Positions 53,642 through 62,193 of a stretch of 64,000 nucleotides of DNA are shown one piece after another (the first letter of the stretch is position 1; every line of letters begins with the position of its first letter). A program made the translations under genes and the position numbers. The stretch covers positions 620,001-684,000 of the forward strand of contig NZ_CP025612.1 of the NCBI RefSeq assembly GCF_002868735.1, given 5' to 3'. The notes under the pieces are model-generated. The model was not told the DNA's origin, did not search any database, and saw nothing but the letters and a program-made list of their open reading frames with translations. This DNA is from Niveispirillum cyanobacteriorum. GTDB lineage: Bacteria; Pseudomonadota; Alphaproteobacteria; Azospirillales; Azospirillaceae.

Positions 53642-54292
53642 TCAGGCCTGTTCCAGGCCGTTGCGCAGACCGCCCTGCCACATGGCGGTCAGGCCATGGC
53701 ACAGGGCTTCCGGCGACTGGTCCGGGTCTTCTAGGGCCAGTTCGATGATGCTGTAACCCGCCTCCACCGCGATGCGGGTGCGCAGGCGCAGTTCGGCGTG
53801 ATTGGCATTGGGCAGCAGCGACAAGATCACCTCCATGATCCGGTCGGTCACCAATTCGTGCGACTGGGTGCGTACACTGGACAGGGATGGCACCGCCCGC
53901 AGCGCCCGCATGATCCACACCGCCCCCGGCTGCGTGGCCGTGACCTCGATGGATGACAGCAGGAATTGATAGTGGGCCCGGATCAGGTCATCGAACCCTT
54001 TGTCGCCATGCCCCTCCAGCCAGGCGGCCAGCACCGTATTCTGGCGCAGCATCAGGTCCTCGCCCAGGGCCGCCAGCAAGTCGTACTTGTCCTTGAAGTG
54101 GCGATAGAAAACGGGCGGTGTGACGCCCGCCCGCGCGGCGACCAGATTGGTAGAAATACGCTCGATCCCGACCTCCCCCAGCAGTTCCGCCCCGGCCTGC
54201 ATCAGGCGCTGGCGCATGGCCAGCGCCCGTGGGGACAGGGCACCGCTTTCCGTTTCAGCGGCGGGAACGGGGGAGGGGGATGACGCGGACAT
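53642..54292 (-). CDS. TetR-family regulator
   Basis: A 216-residue repressor. Residues about 27-75 hold the helix-turn-helix (ISTNLVAARAGVTPPVFYRHF), after a Ser/Pro-rich lead-in. The start at 54292 follows AAGGC. It lies upstream of and parallel to the cytochrome c operon, with the palindrome 53529-53553 between them. It is not related closely to the TetR proteins at 1759 and 17326. Confidence 0.88.
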   Translation of the reverse strand: MSASSPSPVPAAETESGALSPRALAMRQRLMQAGAELLGEVGIERISTNLVAARAGVTPPVFYRHFKDKYDLLAALGEDLMLRQNTVLAAWLEGHGDKGFDDLIRAHYQFLLSSIEVTATQPGAVWIMRALRAVPSLSSVRTQSHELVTDRIMEVILSLLPNANHAELRLRTRIAVEAGYSIIELALEDPDQSPEALCHGLTAMWQGGLRNGLEQA

Positions 54293-54371
54293 GCTGCCTT
54301 TTATCTTTCTGTCGGCGGGGTCTGCCATGCCCCCTGCCGGCATCAGGACATAAGGTGGAACGGGCCGGAAT

Positions 54372-55787
54372 TCAACTGCCGGCCTGGGCCAGAAGGCTAC
54401 GTCGCCGTCCATAGGCCAGATAGACGCCGACGCCGATCAGATTCCAAATGGCAAAGCGCACCAGGGTGCCTGTCGGCAGGCTGATCATGAAGTAAAGACA
54501 GCCGATCACGGCCAGCGGGGCCACGATCCAGACTGCCGGGCAACGGAACAGGCGCGGCAGGTCGGGCCGCGTGCGGCGCAGGACCATGACGCAAACCGAT
54601 ACGGCGATGAAGGCCGTCAGGGTGCCGGCATTCGATAGTTCGGCGATCTGGTCCAACCGGAAGAAGCCGGCCACCAGCGCCACGAACCCGCCGACCAGAA
54701 AGGTCAGGCGAAGCGGCCCCCGCCGCTGCGCATCCAGTTGGCTGAGCGAACGTGGCAGCAAACCGTCGCGCGCCATGACGAAGAACACGCGCGTCTGCCC
54801 GAACATCATCACCAGGATCACCGACGGCAGGGCGATGATGGCCGCCGCCCCGATGCCGAAGGCGGCACCCGGATGCTCTAGTCCGCGCAGGATGAAGGCC
54901 AGCGGCTCCCCACTGGCCGCGAATTCCGCGAACGGCCAGGCGCCGACGGCACAGGCGGCGACAATCATATAGATCAGGGTGCAGACCACCATGGACCCGA
55001 TGATGCCGATGGTCAGGTCCCGCTCCGGGTTCTTGACCTCCTCTGCGGAGGTGGAGACGGCGTCGAACCCGAAGAAGGCGAAGAACACGATGGCCGCCGC
55101 CGCCATCACGCCGCGCACCTGCCCGTCCACACTGTGGGAGGCAAAGCCATAAGGCATGAAGGGCGTGAAATTCTCCGGCATAATGGCCGGTGCCGTCAGC
55201 CCGACAAACACGGCCAGCGCCAGGAGCTTGATGGCCACGAGCACAATGTTCAGGGTGGCACTTTCCTTGGCCCCGCGCGCCAGCATCGCCGTCACGGCCA
55301 GCGTGATCAGGACGGCGGGCAGGTTGATGATACCCCCGCCATGCGGGCCGGAGATCATCCAGGCCGGCAGATGCACGCCCAGGCTTTCCAGCAGACCGAC
55401 CATATAGCCGGACCAGCCGACAGCCACGGCAGAACATGTGACGGCATATTCCAGGATCAGGCTCCAACCCACCAGCCAGGCCAATCCCTCGCCCAGCACC
55501 GAATAGGTGTAGGTATAGGCGCTGCCCGCCGCCGGCATCAGGGTCGCCATCTCCGTATAGGTCAGGGCCGCGAAGACACAGAGGATGCCGCAGGCCGCGA
55601 AGGCCAGGATCACGGCGGGTCCCGCACGCTCTGCCCCGATACCGGTCAATGTATAGATGCCGGTGCCAATAATGGCCCCGATGCCCAGCGCCACCAGATG
55701 TGGCCAACTGAGTGTGCGTTTCAGTTGCCGTGATGGATCAACATGCGTCAGCGCGTCCAGCGCCTTGCGCCGCCCCCAGAAACTCAT
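54372..55787 (-). CDS. APC-superfamily amino-acid permease (CAT type)
   Basis: A 471-residue inner-membrane transporter with about 12 hydrophobic segments. LVALGIGAIIGTGIYTLTG (helix 1) and GFDAVSTSAEEVKNPERDLTIGI (helix 6 region) identify the cationic amino acid transporter group of APC. It probably imports an amino acid by proton symport. It stands alone between the TetR gene and the sodium symporter. Confidence 0.9.
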   Translation of the reverse strand: MSFWGRRKALDALTHVDPSRQLKRTLSWPHLVALGIGAIIGTGIYTLTGIGAERAGPAVILAFAACGILCVFAALTYTEMATLMPAAGSAYTYTYSVLGEGLAWLVGWSLILEYAVTCSAVAVGWSGYMVGLLESLGVHLPAWMISGPHGGGIINLPAVLITLAVTAMLARGAKESATLNIVLVAIKLLALAVFVGLTAPAIMPENFTPFMPYGFASHSVDGQVRGVMAAAAIVFFAFFGFDAVSTSAEEVKNPERDLTIGIIGSMVVCTLIYMIVAACAVGAWPFAEFAASGEPLAFILRGLEHPGAAFGIGAAAIIALPSVILVMMFGQTRVFFVMARDGLLPRSLSQLDAQRRGPLRLTFLVGGFVALVAGFFRLDQIAELSNAGTLTAFIAVSVCVMVLRRTRPDLPRLFRCPAVWIVAPLAVIGCLYFMISLPTGTLVRFAIWNLIGVGVYLAYGRRRSLLAQAGS

Positions 55788-55892
55788 GCCCCTGTTCTCC
55801 TGTCTGCGGATATGGCCGGCTTATGCCAGCTCTGTATGGATTGGTATTTTCCCTTTACCATGATGTGTCGGCGACAGCTTTGTCGAAAATGT

Positions 55893-55928
55893 AAAAAGGC
55901 GGCGGGCCCCACCGGACCCGCCGCCTTT
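55893..55928 (-). terminator. Intrinsic terminator after the SSS symporter gene
   Basis: Arms AAAGGCGGCGGG (55895-55906) and CCCGCCGCCTTT (55917-55928), 10-base loop. On the minus strand the stem is followed by TTTTTACATTTTC. It lies 25 bases after the symporter stop. Confidence 0.85.
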
Positions 55929-55952
55929 ACCGGACACCCGTGAAGGGTGCGG

Positions 55953-57533
55953 TTACCACCAGGTTGCGTACAGCGCCACCAGGGCCAGGACCACGCCCAC
56001 GGCACCGACATTGAAGCCGGTCCCCGTGCGATAGCTGACATTGACGGTATCGATCGTGTCGCTGCCGGCCCGCGACGGAATAGCCAGCGATGCCGCCGCC
56101 GCCAGCATCAGCGAGATGATGAAAACGATGCCCATCCGGTCGATAAAGGGCAGGTCGGCCCACCAGACCTTCATCGCCCAGGAAAGGGCGACCGACGCGA
56201 TGGCCGCCGTAATGGCACCCGCTTCGTTGGCGCGCTTCCAGAACAGGCCCAGCAGGAAGATCACGGTGATACCCGGTGTGAAGAAGCCCGTGAATTCCTG
56301 AATGAATTGAAACGCCTGCTCCGACTGACCCAGCAGCGGGCGGGCGGTCAGGATGGCCAGCAGGATGGAAACCGTGGCCGCGATACGGCCCACCATCACC
56401 AGCTTGCGTTCCTGTCCTGACCCGCCGTCGCGCACATGGCGGAACTTGGCGAACACGTCCAGGGTGAAGATGGTGGCGATGGAATTGATCTTCGACGCGG
56501 TGGAGGCGATGATCGCCGCGATCAGGGCCGCAAACACCAGACCCAGCAGACCGGTGGGCAACAGCCGCATCATCGAGGGATAGGCCTCATCCGGCTTGGC
56601 CAGATTGGGGGCCAGGATGACGGCGGCGATCCCCGGTAGCACGATGATAACCGGCATCAGCAGCTTCAGGAAGGCCGCGAACAGCACGCCCTTCTGCGCC
56701 TCGTCCAGGCTTTTGGCCGCCAGCGCGCGCTGAATGATGTACTGGTTGAAACCCCAATAGCTGAGATTGGCGATCCACATGCCGCCGATCAGCACCGACA
56801 GGCCCGGCAGGTCCATGTAGTGCGGGTCATCGGCCTTCAGGATCATGTGGAAATGACCCGGCAATTCCGTGGTCAAACGCTGCCATCCGGCCAGGATGCC
56901 GCCTTCGCCGCCGATCTCTCCCAACGTCAGACCGGCGATGATCAGGCCGCCCATGACCAGCAGCGACACCTGCACGATATCGGTCAGGGCGACCGCCTTC
57001 AGGCCGCCGCGCAACTGGTACAGAAGGGCAAAGGTGCCCAGGCCGATCAGGGCTAGGTTCTGATCCACGCCCGCCACCTTGGTGACGGCGATGGAACCCA
57101 GCCAGATGATGGAGGTAAGGTTCACGAAGATATAGAGAACCAGCCAGAAGATGGCCATCAGGGTCCGGATCGACGGACCATACCGCCGTTCCAGGAACTG
57201 CGGCATCGTGTAGATTTCATTCTTCAGGAAGATGGGCAGGAAGTACTTACCCACGATCAGCAGCGTCGCCGCCGCCATCCATTCATAGGACGCGATGGCA
57301 AGCCCGATGGCATAGCCAGACCCCGACATGCCCACGATCTGTTCGGCCGAAATGTTGGCCGCGATCAACGAGGCGCCGATGGCCCACCAGGGGAGGTTCT
57401 TGGACGCCAGGAAATAATCAGTCGTGTCCTTGGGCGCGGTGCCCGGCTTGTCGCGTGACACATATTGCGCCAGCCCAAAAATGGCGATGCCATAGAGCAC
57501 GACAATAACAATGTCCAATGTGGACAGTTCCAT
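55953..57533 (-). CDS. Sodium:solute symporter (SSS/SGLT-like)
   Basis: A 526-residue sodium symporter with about 13-14 membrane segments. The segments DTTDYFLASKNLPWWAIGASLIAANISAEQIVGMSGSGY and IAAIIASTASKINSIATIF (sodium-site helix) are those of SGLT-type sugar carriers. The start at 57533 follows GGGGAGG. It is divergent from a Crp-type regulator gene, which may control it in response to carbon state; this is inference from position. Confidence 0.9.
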   Translation of the reverse strand: MELSTLDIVIVVLYGIAIFGLAQYVSRDKPGTAPKDTTDYFLASKNLPWWAIGASLIAANISAEQIVGMSGSGYAIGLAIASYEWMAAATLLIVGKYFLPIFLKNEIYTMPQFLERRYGPSIRTLMAIFWLVLYIFVNLTSIIWLGSIAVTKVAGVDQNLALIGLGTFALLYQLRGGLKAVALTDIVQVSLLVMGGLIIAGLTLGEIGGEGGILAGWQRLTTELPGHFHMILKADDPHYMDLPGLSVLIGGMWIANLSYWGFNQYIIQRALAAKSLDEAQKGVLFAAFLKLLMPVIIVLPGIAAVILAPNLAKPDEAYPSMMRLLPTGLLGLVFAALIAAIIASTASKINSIATIFTLDVFAKFRHVRDGGSGQERKLVMVGRIAATVSILLAILTARPLLGQSEQAFQFIQEFTGFFTPGITVIFLLGLFWKRANEAGAITAAIASVALSWAMKVWWADLPFIDRMGIVFIISLMLAAAASLAIPSRAGSDTIDTVNVSYRTGTGFNVGAVGVVLALVALYATWW

Positions 57534-57774
57534 CGATATCCTCCCCGTTTCCCCTTGCCGCCCACCATGCCCGGTATCTGCCGACCATGGCGGGGGCCGC
57601 TTGACGGCCACCATACGCGCAGGCACGCCATATTTGAATTATTATATGCTTAATATGTCACATTGGCCTGCCATGACGGTATCCATGGTTTATTGACGCC
57701 AATGGGTCGGTTCCCGTACCAAGGGCCAGCATCTCGCGGATAACCCGAACCCGCCAATAAGCCGGAATCCGACT

Positions 57775-58485
57775 ATGAAGCCTGAAGACCTCCGTTTGGT
57801 ACACAGTCTTCCCATGTTCCGGCAGGTTGAAACAGAACAATTATCCTCCTTGGCCGCACGGGGATCATTGCAGCGCTATCCGCGCGGAACCCTGCTGTTC
57901 CAGGAGGGTGACCGCGCCGATTTCCTGATGGTTCTGCTGGAAGGTGGGGTGGAGCTGTTCGCAAGGGACCAGGCCGGCAGTGAAGCCGTGGTGGAAACCC
58001 TGTTTCCTGTCGACAGTTTCATCCTGGCCGCCGCCCTGACGGGGGCACCCTATCTGATGTCGGCGCGCACCTTGCTGCCGTCACGTGTGCTGCTGCTGGA
58101 TGCGGAGATTTTCCGCCATGCCGTTGCCGCCGATCCTGCCCTCTCTGCCCCCGTGATGGCGGAACTGGCTCAGCATTTCCGCCGTCTGGTCCGGCAGATC
58201 AAGGATTTGAAGCTGCGCACCGGGGTGCAGCGTCTGGGCTGCTACGTCCTCGGTCTGGCGGGGGAGGGTGACGAGGTTGTGTTGCCCGTCGATAAGCGCA
58301 TCCTGGCCTCGCGCCTTGGCATGACGGCGGAAAACCTGTCCCGCGCCTTTTCCACCCTGCGCGACCAAGGCCTGTCGATCCAGGGCAACCGGCTGCTGAT
58401 CCAGGACCGTGCGAAACTGGTGGCCTTTTCAAAGCCGGACCCGCTGATCGACGCAGCCGAGGGGCCGCTGTCGCTGACCGAATAA
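57775..58485 (+). CDS. Crp/Fnr-family transcriptional regulator
   Basis: A 236-residue regulator with an N-terminal cyclic-nucleotide-type beta barrel (about 13-125, including GTLLFQEGDRADFLMVLLEGGVELF), a long dimer helix (135-155) and a C-terminal winged helix (about 180-215, ASRLGMTAENLSRAFSTLRDQ). The N-terminus has no Cys cluster, so it is not an oxygen-sensing Fnr. The recognition helix and barrel resemble Dnr/NnrR-like proteins, but the ligand is unclear. It is divergent from the SSS symporter and followed at once by a repeat element. Confidence 0.88.
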   Translation: MKPEDLRLVHSLPMFRQVETEQLSSLAARGSLQRYPRGTLLFQEGDRADFLMVLLEGGVELFARDQAGSEAVVETLFPVDSFILAAALTGAPYLMSARTLLPSRVLLLDAEIFRHAVAADPALSAPVMAELAQHFRRLVRQIKDLKLRTGVQRLGCYVLGLAGEGDEVVLPVDKRILASRLGMTAENLSRAFSTLRDQGLSIQGNRLLIQDRAKLVAFSKPDPLIDAAEGPLSLTE

Positions 58486-58641
58486 TACCAATCCGCCGAA
58501 GGTGCGACTTTCGGTGGATTGGAGGCTGCCGACTGGCGGCCCGGCGCTCGTGCGCCGTAAGACAAGCGTGCGGATGCACGCGCCTGGCGTTTGAGGGCCG
58601 CCTTGATGTTGACTATCAGTCAACATCAAGGCGGGTTGGTA
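58485..58641. repeat. Palindromic intergenic repeat element
   Basis: A 157-base unit framed by ATACCAATCCGCC (58485-58497) and GGCGGGTTGGTA (58630-58641), which are inverted copies. Inside are two hairpins: an imperfect one at 58490-58520 and a perfect 17-bp stem at 58598-58614/58618-58634 with a 3-base loop. The left end overlaps the Crp stop codon. It looks like a mobile palindromic (REP/ERIC-like) element and may terminate transcription from both convergent genes. Confidence 0.65.
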
Positions 58642-58646
58642 CAAGG

Positions 58647-59552
58647 TTACCCCGCCGATATCTCCCGCGCCACATCGGCCACCAGACCCCGCAGCCAGCG
58701 ATGGGCCGGATCGTGGCGATAACGGACATGCCAGGCCATCTCCACCGGAAAGGTGCCCAGATCGGCAGGCGCCGGCATGACCTTAAGCCGCTTGTCGCGG
58801 GCCAGTTGCCGGCAGATCAGGCGGGGCAGGGTGGAGCAATAGTCGGTGACCGCCACCAGTTCCGGTACCGCCAGAAAATGCGTGACGGACACCGCCACCT
58901 CCCGCTTCAATGCCTGCTTTTCCAATGCTTGGAACAGGCCGGCGCGCAACCGTCCGGGCGGCAGCATGTTCACATGCTTCAACGCCTCATACTGTTCGCG
59001 CGAAAGGCTGTCTCCTATGGTGGGGTGGTCGGCGCGGACCACACAGGCCAGACCGTCATCCATAATGTGCTGAACCACCAGATTGTCGGGTGGGTCGGTG
59101 ATGCGACCGATCACCATGGCGGTACTGCCTGACACCACGCCGGTTTCGGCCAGATCGGTGCCGAACGGCGTCAGACGCAGCTTGATGCCCGGTGCCTGTT
59201 CGCGCAGCCGTGTCACGACCGCCGGCATCAGCACATATTCCACGTAACTGTTGGGCGCGATGGTGAACAGGCGGTTGGCCTGTGCCGGGTCGAAATCCTG
59301 CTGCCCCAGGACGATATCGTCCAGCGTCGCCAGGGCGGCGGCAATCACAGGGGCCAGTTCCTGCGCCTTCTCCGTCGGCTGCATGCCATAGCGTTCGCGG
59401 ATGAACAGGGGATCGCGCAGCATCACCCGCAGCCGGTTCAACGCATTGGACAGCGCCGGTTGCGTCATGCCCAGCCGTTCGGCGGCACGGGTCACGTTAC
59501 GCTCTTCCATCAGCGCGATGAAGGTGGGCAGCAGGTTCAGATCGTAACGCAT
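58647..59552 (-). CDS. LysR-family regulator
   Basis: A 301-residue LysR regulator: N-terminal winged helix (residues 1-60, VTRAAERLGMTQPALSNALNRL) and a C-terminal periplasmic-binding-like effector domain of the NodD/LinR-like type. It is divergent from a DJ-1/PfpI gene. A dyad ATGTCA-N10-TGACAT lies between them and is a plausible autoregulatory site. It probably activates the DJ-1/aldo-keto reductase pair. Confidence 0.92.
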   Translation of the reverse strand: MRYDLNLLPTFIALMEERNVTRAAERLGMTQPALSNALNRLRVMLRDPLFIRERYGMQPTEKAQELAPVIAAALATLDDIVLGQQDFDPAQANRLFTIAPNSYVEYVLMPAVVTRLREQAPGIKLRLTPFGTDLAETGVVSGSTAMVIGRITDPPDNLVVQHIMDDGLACVVRADHPTIGDSLSREQYEALKHVNMLPPGRLRAGLFQALEKQALKREVAVSVTHFLAVPELVAVTDYCSTLPRLICRQLARDKRLKVMPAPADLGTFPVEMAWHVRYRHDPAHRWLRGLVADVAREISAG

Positions 59553-59560
59553 GAGTTATA

Positions 59561-59582
59561 ATGTCATGTAAATATCTGACAT
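59561..59582. promoter_or_regulatory. LysR-type operator in the LysR/DJ-1 interval
   Basis: ATGTCA (59561-59566) and TGACAT (59577-59582), perfect 6-bp arms with a 10-base spacer, between divergent genes. The geometry fits a LysR binding box, though the T-N11-A core is not strict. Confidence 0.5.
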
Positions 59583-59654
59583 AGGAAGGATAAATTTCCA
59601 GAATATAACGGGCGAAGGCATGATCTGGACATCCCAAGCCACGGAGCTGACCCA

Positions 59655-60311
59655 ATGTCCAAGATCCTCTTCATCCTGACCAGCCATGACCGCATGCTGA
59701 ATGGCGAGCCGACGGGCGTCTGGCTGGAAGAACATGCCGTTCCCTATCTGGCCTTCACCCGCGCCGGTCATCAGGTCACCGTAACCTCCATCGCCGGCGG
59801 CAAGGTTCCGGTCGATCCGAAAAGCGCGCCGACCGTGGAACAGGTCAGTGCCTGGGGACAGGCCATCGCCACGCTGTCCGAAACGCCTTGCTTCGACACG
59901 CTGGATAGCGATGGCTTCGACGCCATCTATATGCCGGGCGGCCATGGCACCGTGTTCGACATGCCGTACAACAAGAAGCTGCATGATCTGTTGTTCCGCT
60001 TCGATGCCACGGGCCGGGTGATTGCCGCCCTGTGTCATGCCCCTGCCGTCTTTGCCGGCATGCGCCGCCCTGACGGCACGCCCTTCATCGCGGGCCGCAC
60101 CGTCGCCGCCTTCACCGATGCGGAGGAGCGGGCTGTTGATGGGGTGGAAAAGGTGCCATTCCTGCTGGAAACGCGCCTGAAGGAACTGGGCGCCATCCAT
60201 CACGGGGCCGCTGACTGGGCGTCCAATGCCATTCTCGACGGCAATCTGGTTACCGGTCAGAACCCGCAATCCTCTGCCGCTGCTGCCACGCTGTTGCTGG
60301 GCCTGCTGTAA
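59655..60311 (+). CDS. DJ-1/PfpI-family (Hsp31-like) protein
   Basis: A 218-residue class I glutamine-amidotransferase-like protein. The nucleophile Cys lies in IAALCHAP; PGGHGTVFD precedes it, and the Glu in WLEEHAVPY matches the Hsp31/glyoxalase III subgroup. Members detoxify methylglyoxal or repair glycated proteins. It is followed after 34 bases by an aldo/keto reductase, so aldehyde detoxification under the divergent LysR is a sensible reading. Confidence 0.88.
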   Translation: MSKILFILTSHDRMLNGEPTGVWLEEHAVPYLAFTRAGHQVTVTSIAGGKVPVDPKSAPTVEQVSAWGQAIATLSETPCFDTLDSDGFDAIYMPGGHGTVFDMPYNKKLHDLLFRFDATGRVIAALCHAPAVFAGMRRPDGTPFIAGRTVAAFTDAEERAVDGVEKVPFLLETRLKELGAIHHGAADWASNAILDGNLVTGQNPQSSAAAATLLLGLL

Positions 60312-60345
60312 GCGCCCCGACCTTCAGACCTGAAAGGAAAGTATC

Positions 60346-61359
60346 ATGAGTCTCAAGAATATCCTGACCAGCCGCCTTGGCTTCGGTGCCGCCCCGCTTG
60401 GCAACATGTTCCGCGCCATTCCGGAGGAGGAGGCGCTGGCCACTGTTGAGGCGGCCTGGAATGAGGGTATCCGCTTCTTCGACAATGCCCCCTTCTATGG
60501 AGCCGGCCTGGCGGAAATCCGCATGGGTCAGGCCCTGGCCGGCAAGCCGCGCGACGAATATGTCATCGCCACCAAGGTTGGCCGCCTGATCCTGGATGAG
60601 GTGGAGGATGTCTCCGCCCGCGACCTCGGCGAAAAGGGCGACGTTTTCAAGCACGGTCTACCCAACCGCATCGTCAATGACTATTCCGCCGACGCCACCC
60701 TGCGTTCTATCGAGGACAGCCTGAAGCGGCTGAAGACCGACCGGATCGACATTGTCTGGGTGCATGACGTCGCCCAGGATTTCTATGGCGATGAATGGCT
60801 GGATGTCTTTGAAACGGCCCGCAAGGGGGCGTTCAAGGCGCTGGACCGGCTGCGGGACGAGGGCGTGATCAAGGCCTGGGGCCTGGGTGTTAACCGGGTG
60901 GAACCCATCGAACTGCTGCTGGGCCTGGAAAGCAACCGACCCGACGGCTTCCTGCTGGCCGGCCGCTACACGCTGCTCGACCATGACAAGGCCTTGCAGC
61001 GGGTGATGCCGACGGTTGCCGAACGCGGCCTGGGCCTCATTGTCGGTGGTCCCTACAGCTCCGGCGCGCTGGTCGGTGGTCCGAACTTCGAATATGCCCC
61101 GGCCACGCCCGCCATCTTGGACAAGGTGACGCGCATCAAGGCCCTGGCCGACCGCCATGGCATCAGTGTGAAGGCAGCAGGTCTGCAGTTCGCGTTGGCC
61201 AATCCCGCCGTCGCCGCCGTCATTCCGGGCGCCAGCCGCCCCGACCGCATCGCTGAAGACAGCGCCGCCCTGGCGGAAGTTGTTCCCGCCGATTTCTGGC
61301 GCGATCTGCGCGCCACCGGTCTGGTCAACCCGGCTGCCCCGTTGCCCCTCGACGTGTAA
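60346..61359 (+). CDS. Aldo/keto reductase (D-threo-aldose dehydrogenase type)
   Basis: A 337-residue NAD(P)H-dependent TIM-barrel oxidoreductase. The catalytic tetrad is visible as Asp in FFDNAPFYG, Tyr in the same segment, Lys in IATKVGRL and His in VWVHDVAQD. The insertion after the second strand and the RLGFGAAPLGNMF opening match L-fucose/D-threo-aldose 1-dehydrogenase relatives. GGAAAG precedes the ATG. It probably acts with the DJ-1 protein on an aldehyde or aldose. Confidence 0.9.
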   Translation: MSLKNILTSRLGFGAAPLGNMFRAIPEEEALATVEAAWNEGIRFFDNAPFYGAGLAEIRMGQALAGKPRDEYVIATKVGRLILDEVEDVSARDLGEKGDVFKHGLPNRIVNDYSADATLRSIEDSLKRLKTDRIDIVWVHDVAQDFYGDEWLDVFETARKGAFKALDRLRDEGVIKAWGLGVNRVEPIELLLGLESNRPDGFLLAGRYTLLDHDKALQRVMPTVAERGLGLIVGGPYSSGALVGGPNFEYAPATPAILDKVTRIKALADRHGISVKAAGLQFALANPAVAAVIPGASRPDRIAEDSAALAEVVPADFWRDLRATGLVNPAAPLPLDV

Positions 61360-61365
61360 GGGCAG

Positions 61366-62037
61366 TCACACCTTTTCCGGCTTCTTCAGGCTGACGGTGG
61401 GTTCATTCACCATCAGCGCCCGGGCCAGGGCCGGTTCCGGGCTGGAACAGACGGAAAGGGTGCGGCACGGTCCGTCGGATGCTGCCAGATAGGCATGGCC
61501 CATGGTGCTGTCCAGATAGATGCTTTCCCCGGCCTTCACGATGGTGGGCGCATAGAATTCGGTATGAACTTCGATGGCGCCCTCCATCACATAAATGAAT
61601 TCCTCACCCGGATGACGGACCAGGGAACCGAATTCCTCCATGGTACGGGCGCGATGCTCCACCAGGATAGGGATCATCTTCTTGTGCGTGATGTCGGTGT
61701 TCAGATAGCGGTGGCGGTAATTCTTGGTGGGGACCTCCGCATCCTCCCCGCCACCCCGGTCCACGCTGCGCCGTGTCATCATCGCGACGGGTGAGGAGGA
61801 TTGCACTACCGGTTCCGCTGCCGGTGCTGGATCACCCGTGAACAGGGTGCCGATATCGACGCCCAGCCCCTCGCACAGGCTGACGATCTTGTCGAAGGTC
61901 AGGGACATGCGGTCATTCTCGACCTTTGACAGGGTGGACACGGCCAGACCCGTCCGTTCCGCCACATCGGCCAGGGTCCAGTCGTTCTGAAGACGCAGCC
62001 GGCGCAGGGCCTTGCCGATCGGTGCTCTCCGCGTCAT
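61366..62037 (-). CDS. XRE-family regulator with cupin domain
   Basis: A 223-residue regulator. The N-terminal helix-turn-helix (about residues 9-63, WTLADVAERTGLAVSTLSKVE) is followed by a linker and a C-terminal cupin sensor domain (about 130-210, HPGEEFIYVMEGAIEVHTEF, with His and Glu residues for metal or ligand). It converges on the aldo/keto reductase gene with a 6-base gap. Proteins of this type often sense amino acids, polyamines or sugars; the ligand here is unknown. Confidence 0.9.
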   Translation of the reverse strand: MTRRAPIGKALRRLRLQNDWTLADVAERTGLAVSTLSKVENDRMSLTFDKIVSLCEGLGVDIGTLFTGDPAPAAEPVVQSSSPVAMMTRRSVDRGGGEDAEVPTKNYRHRYLNTDITHKKMIPILVEHRARTMEEFGSLVRHPGEEFIYVMEGAIEVHTEFYAPTIVKAGESIYLDSTMGHAYLAASDGPCRTLSVCSSPEPALARALMVNEPTVSLKKPEKV

Positions 62038-62100
62038 CTGCTCACAACCCCCGGTTCACCCCGCATTTTCCGTTCCTGCGGGTTTGGTTAGCGCTTCGGA

Positions 62101-62153
62101 AAATAAAAAATGCCACAGGGGCGGGGGAGAATGAAACCCCTTTCCCTGTGGCA
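62101..62153 (-). terminator. Intrinsic terminator after the TonB receptor at the window end
   Basis: TGCCACAGGG (62111-62120) and CCCTGTGGCA (62144-62153), perfect 10-bp arms. On the minus strand the stem is followed by TTTTTTATTT. It lies about 40 bases after the receptor stop. Confidence 0.85.
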
Positions 62154-62193
62154 AGTCACAGCAGTCAAAGCGGGAGTGCTACAAACTCATCAA

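Noticed and set aside
54397-55707. 436-codon minus-strand open frame inside the APC permease gene
   Set aside because: Same strand but a different frame from a clear 12-helix permease; Gly/Arg/His-rich product without family features.
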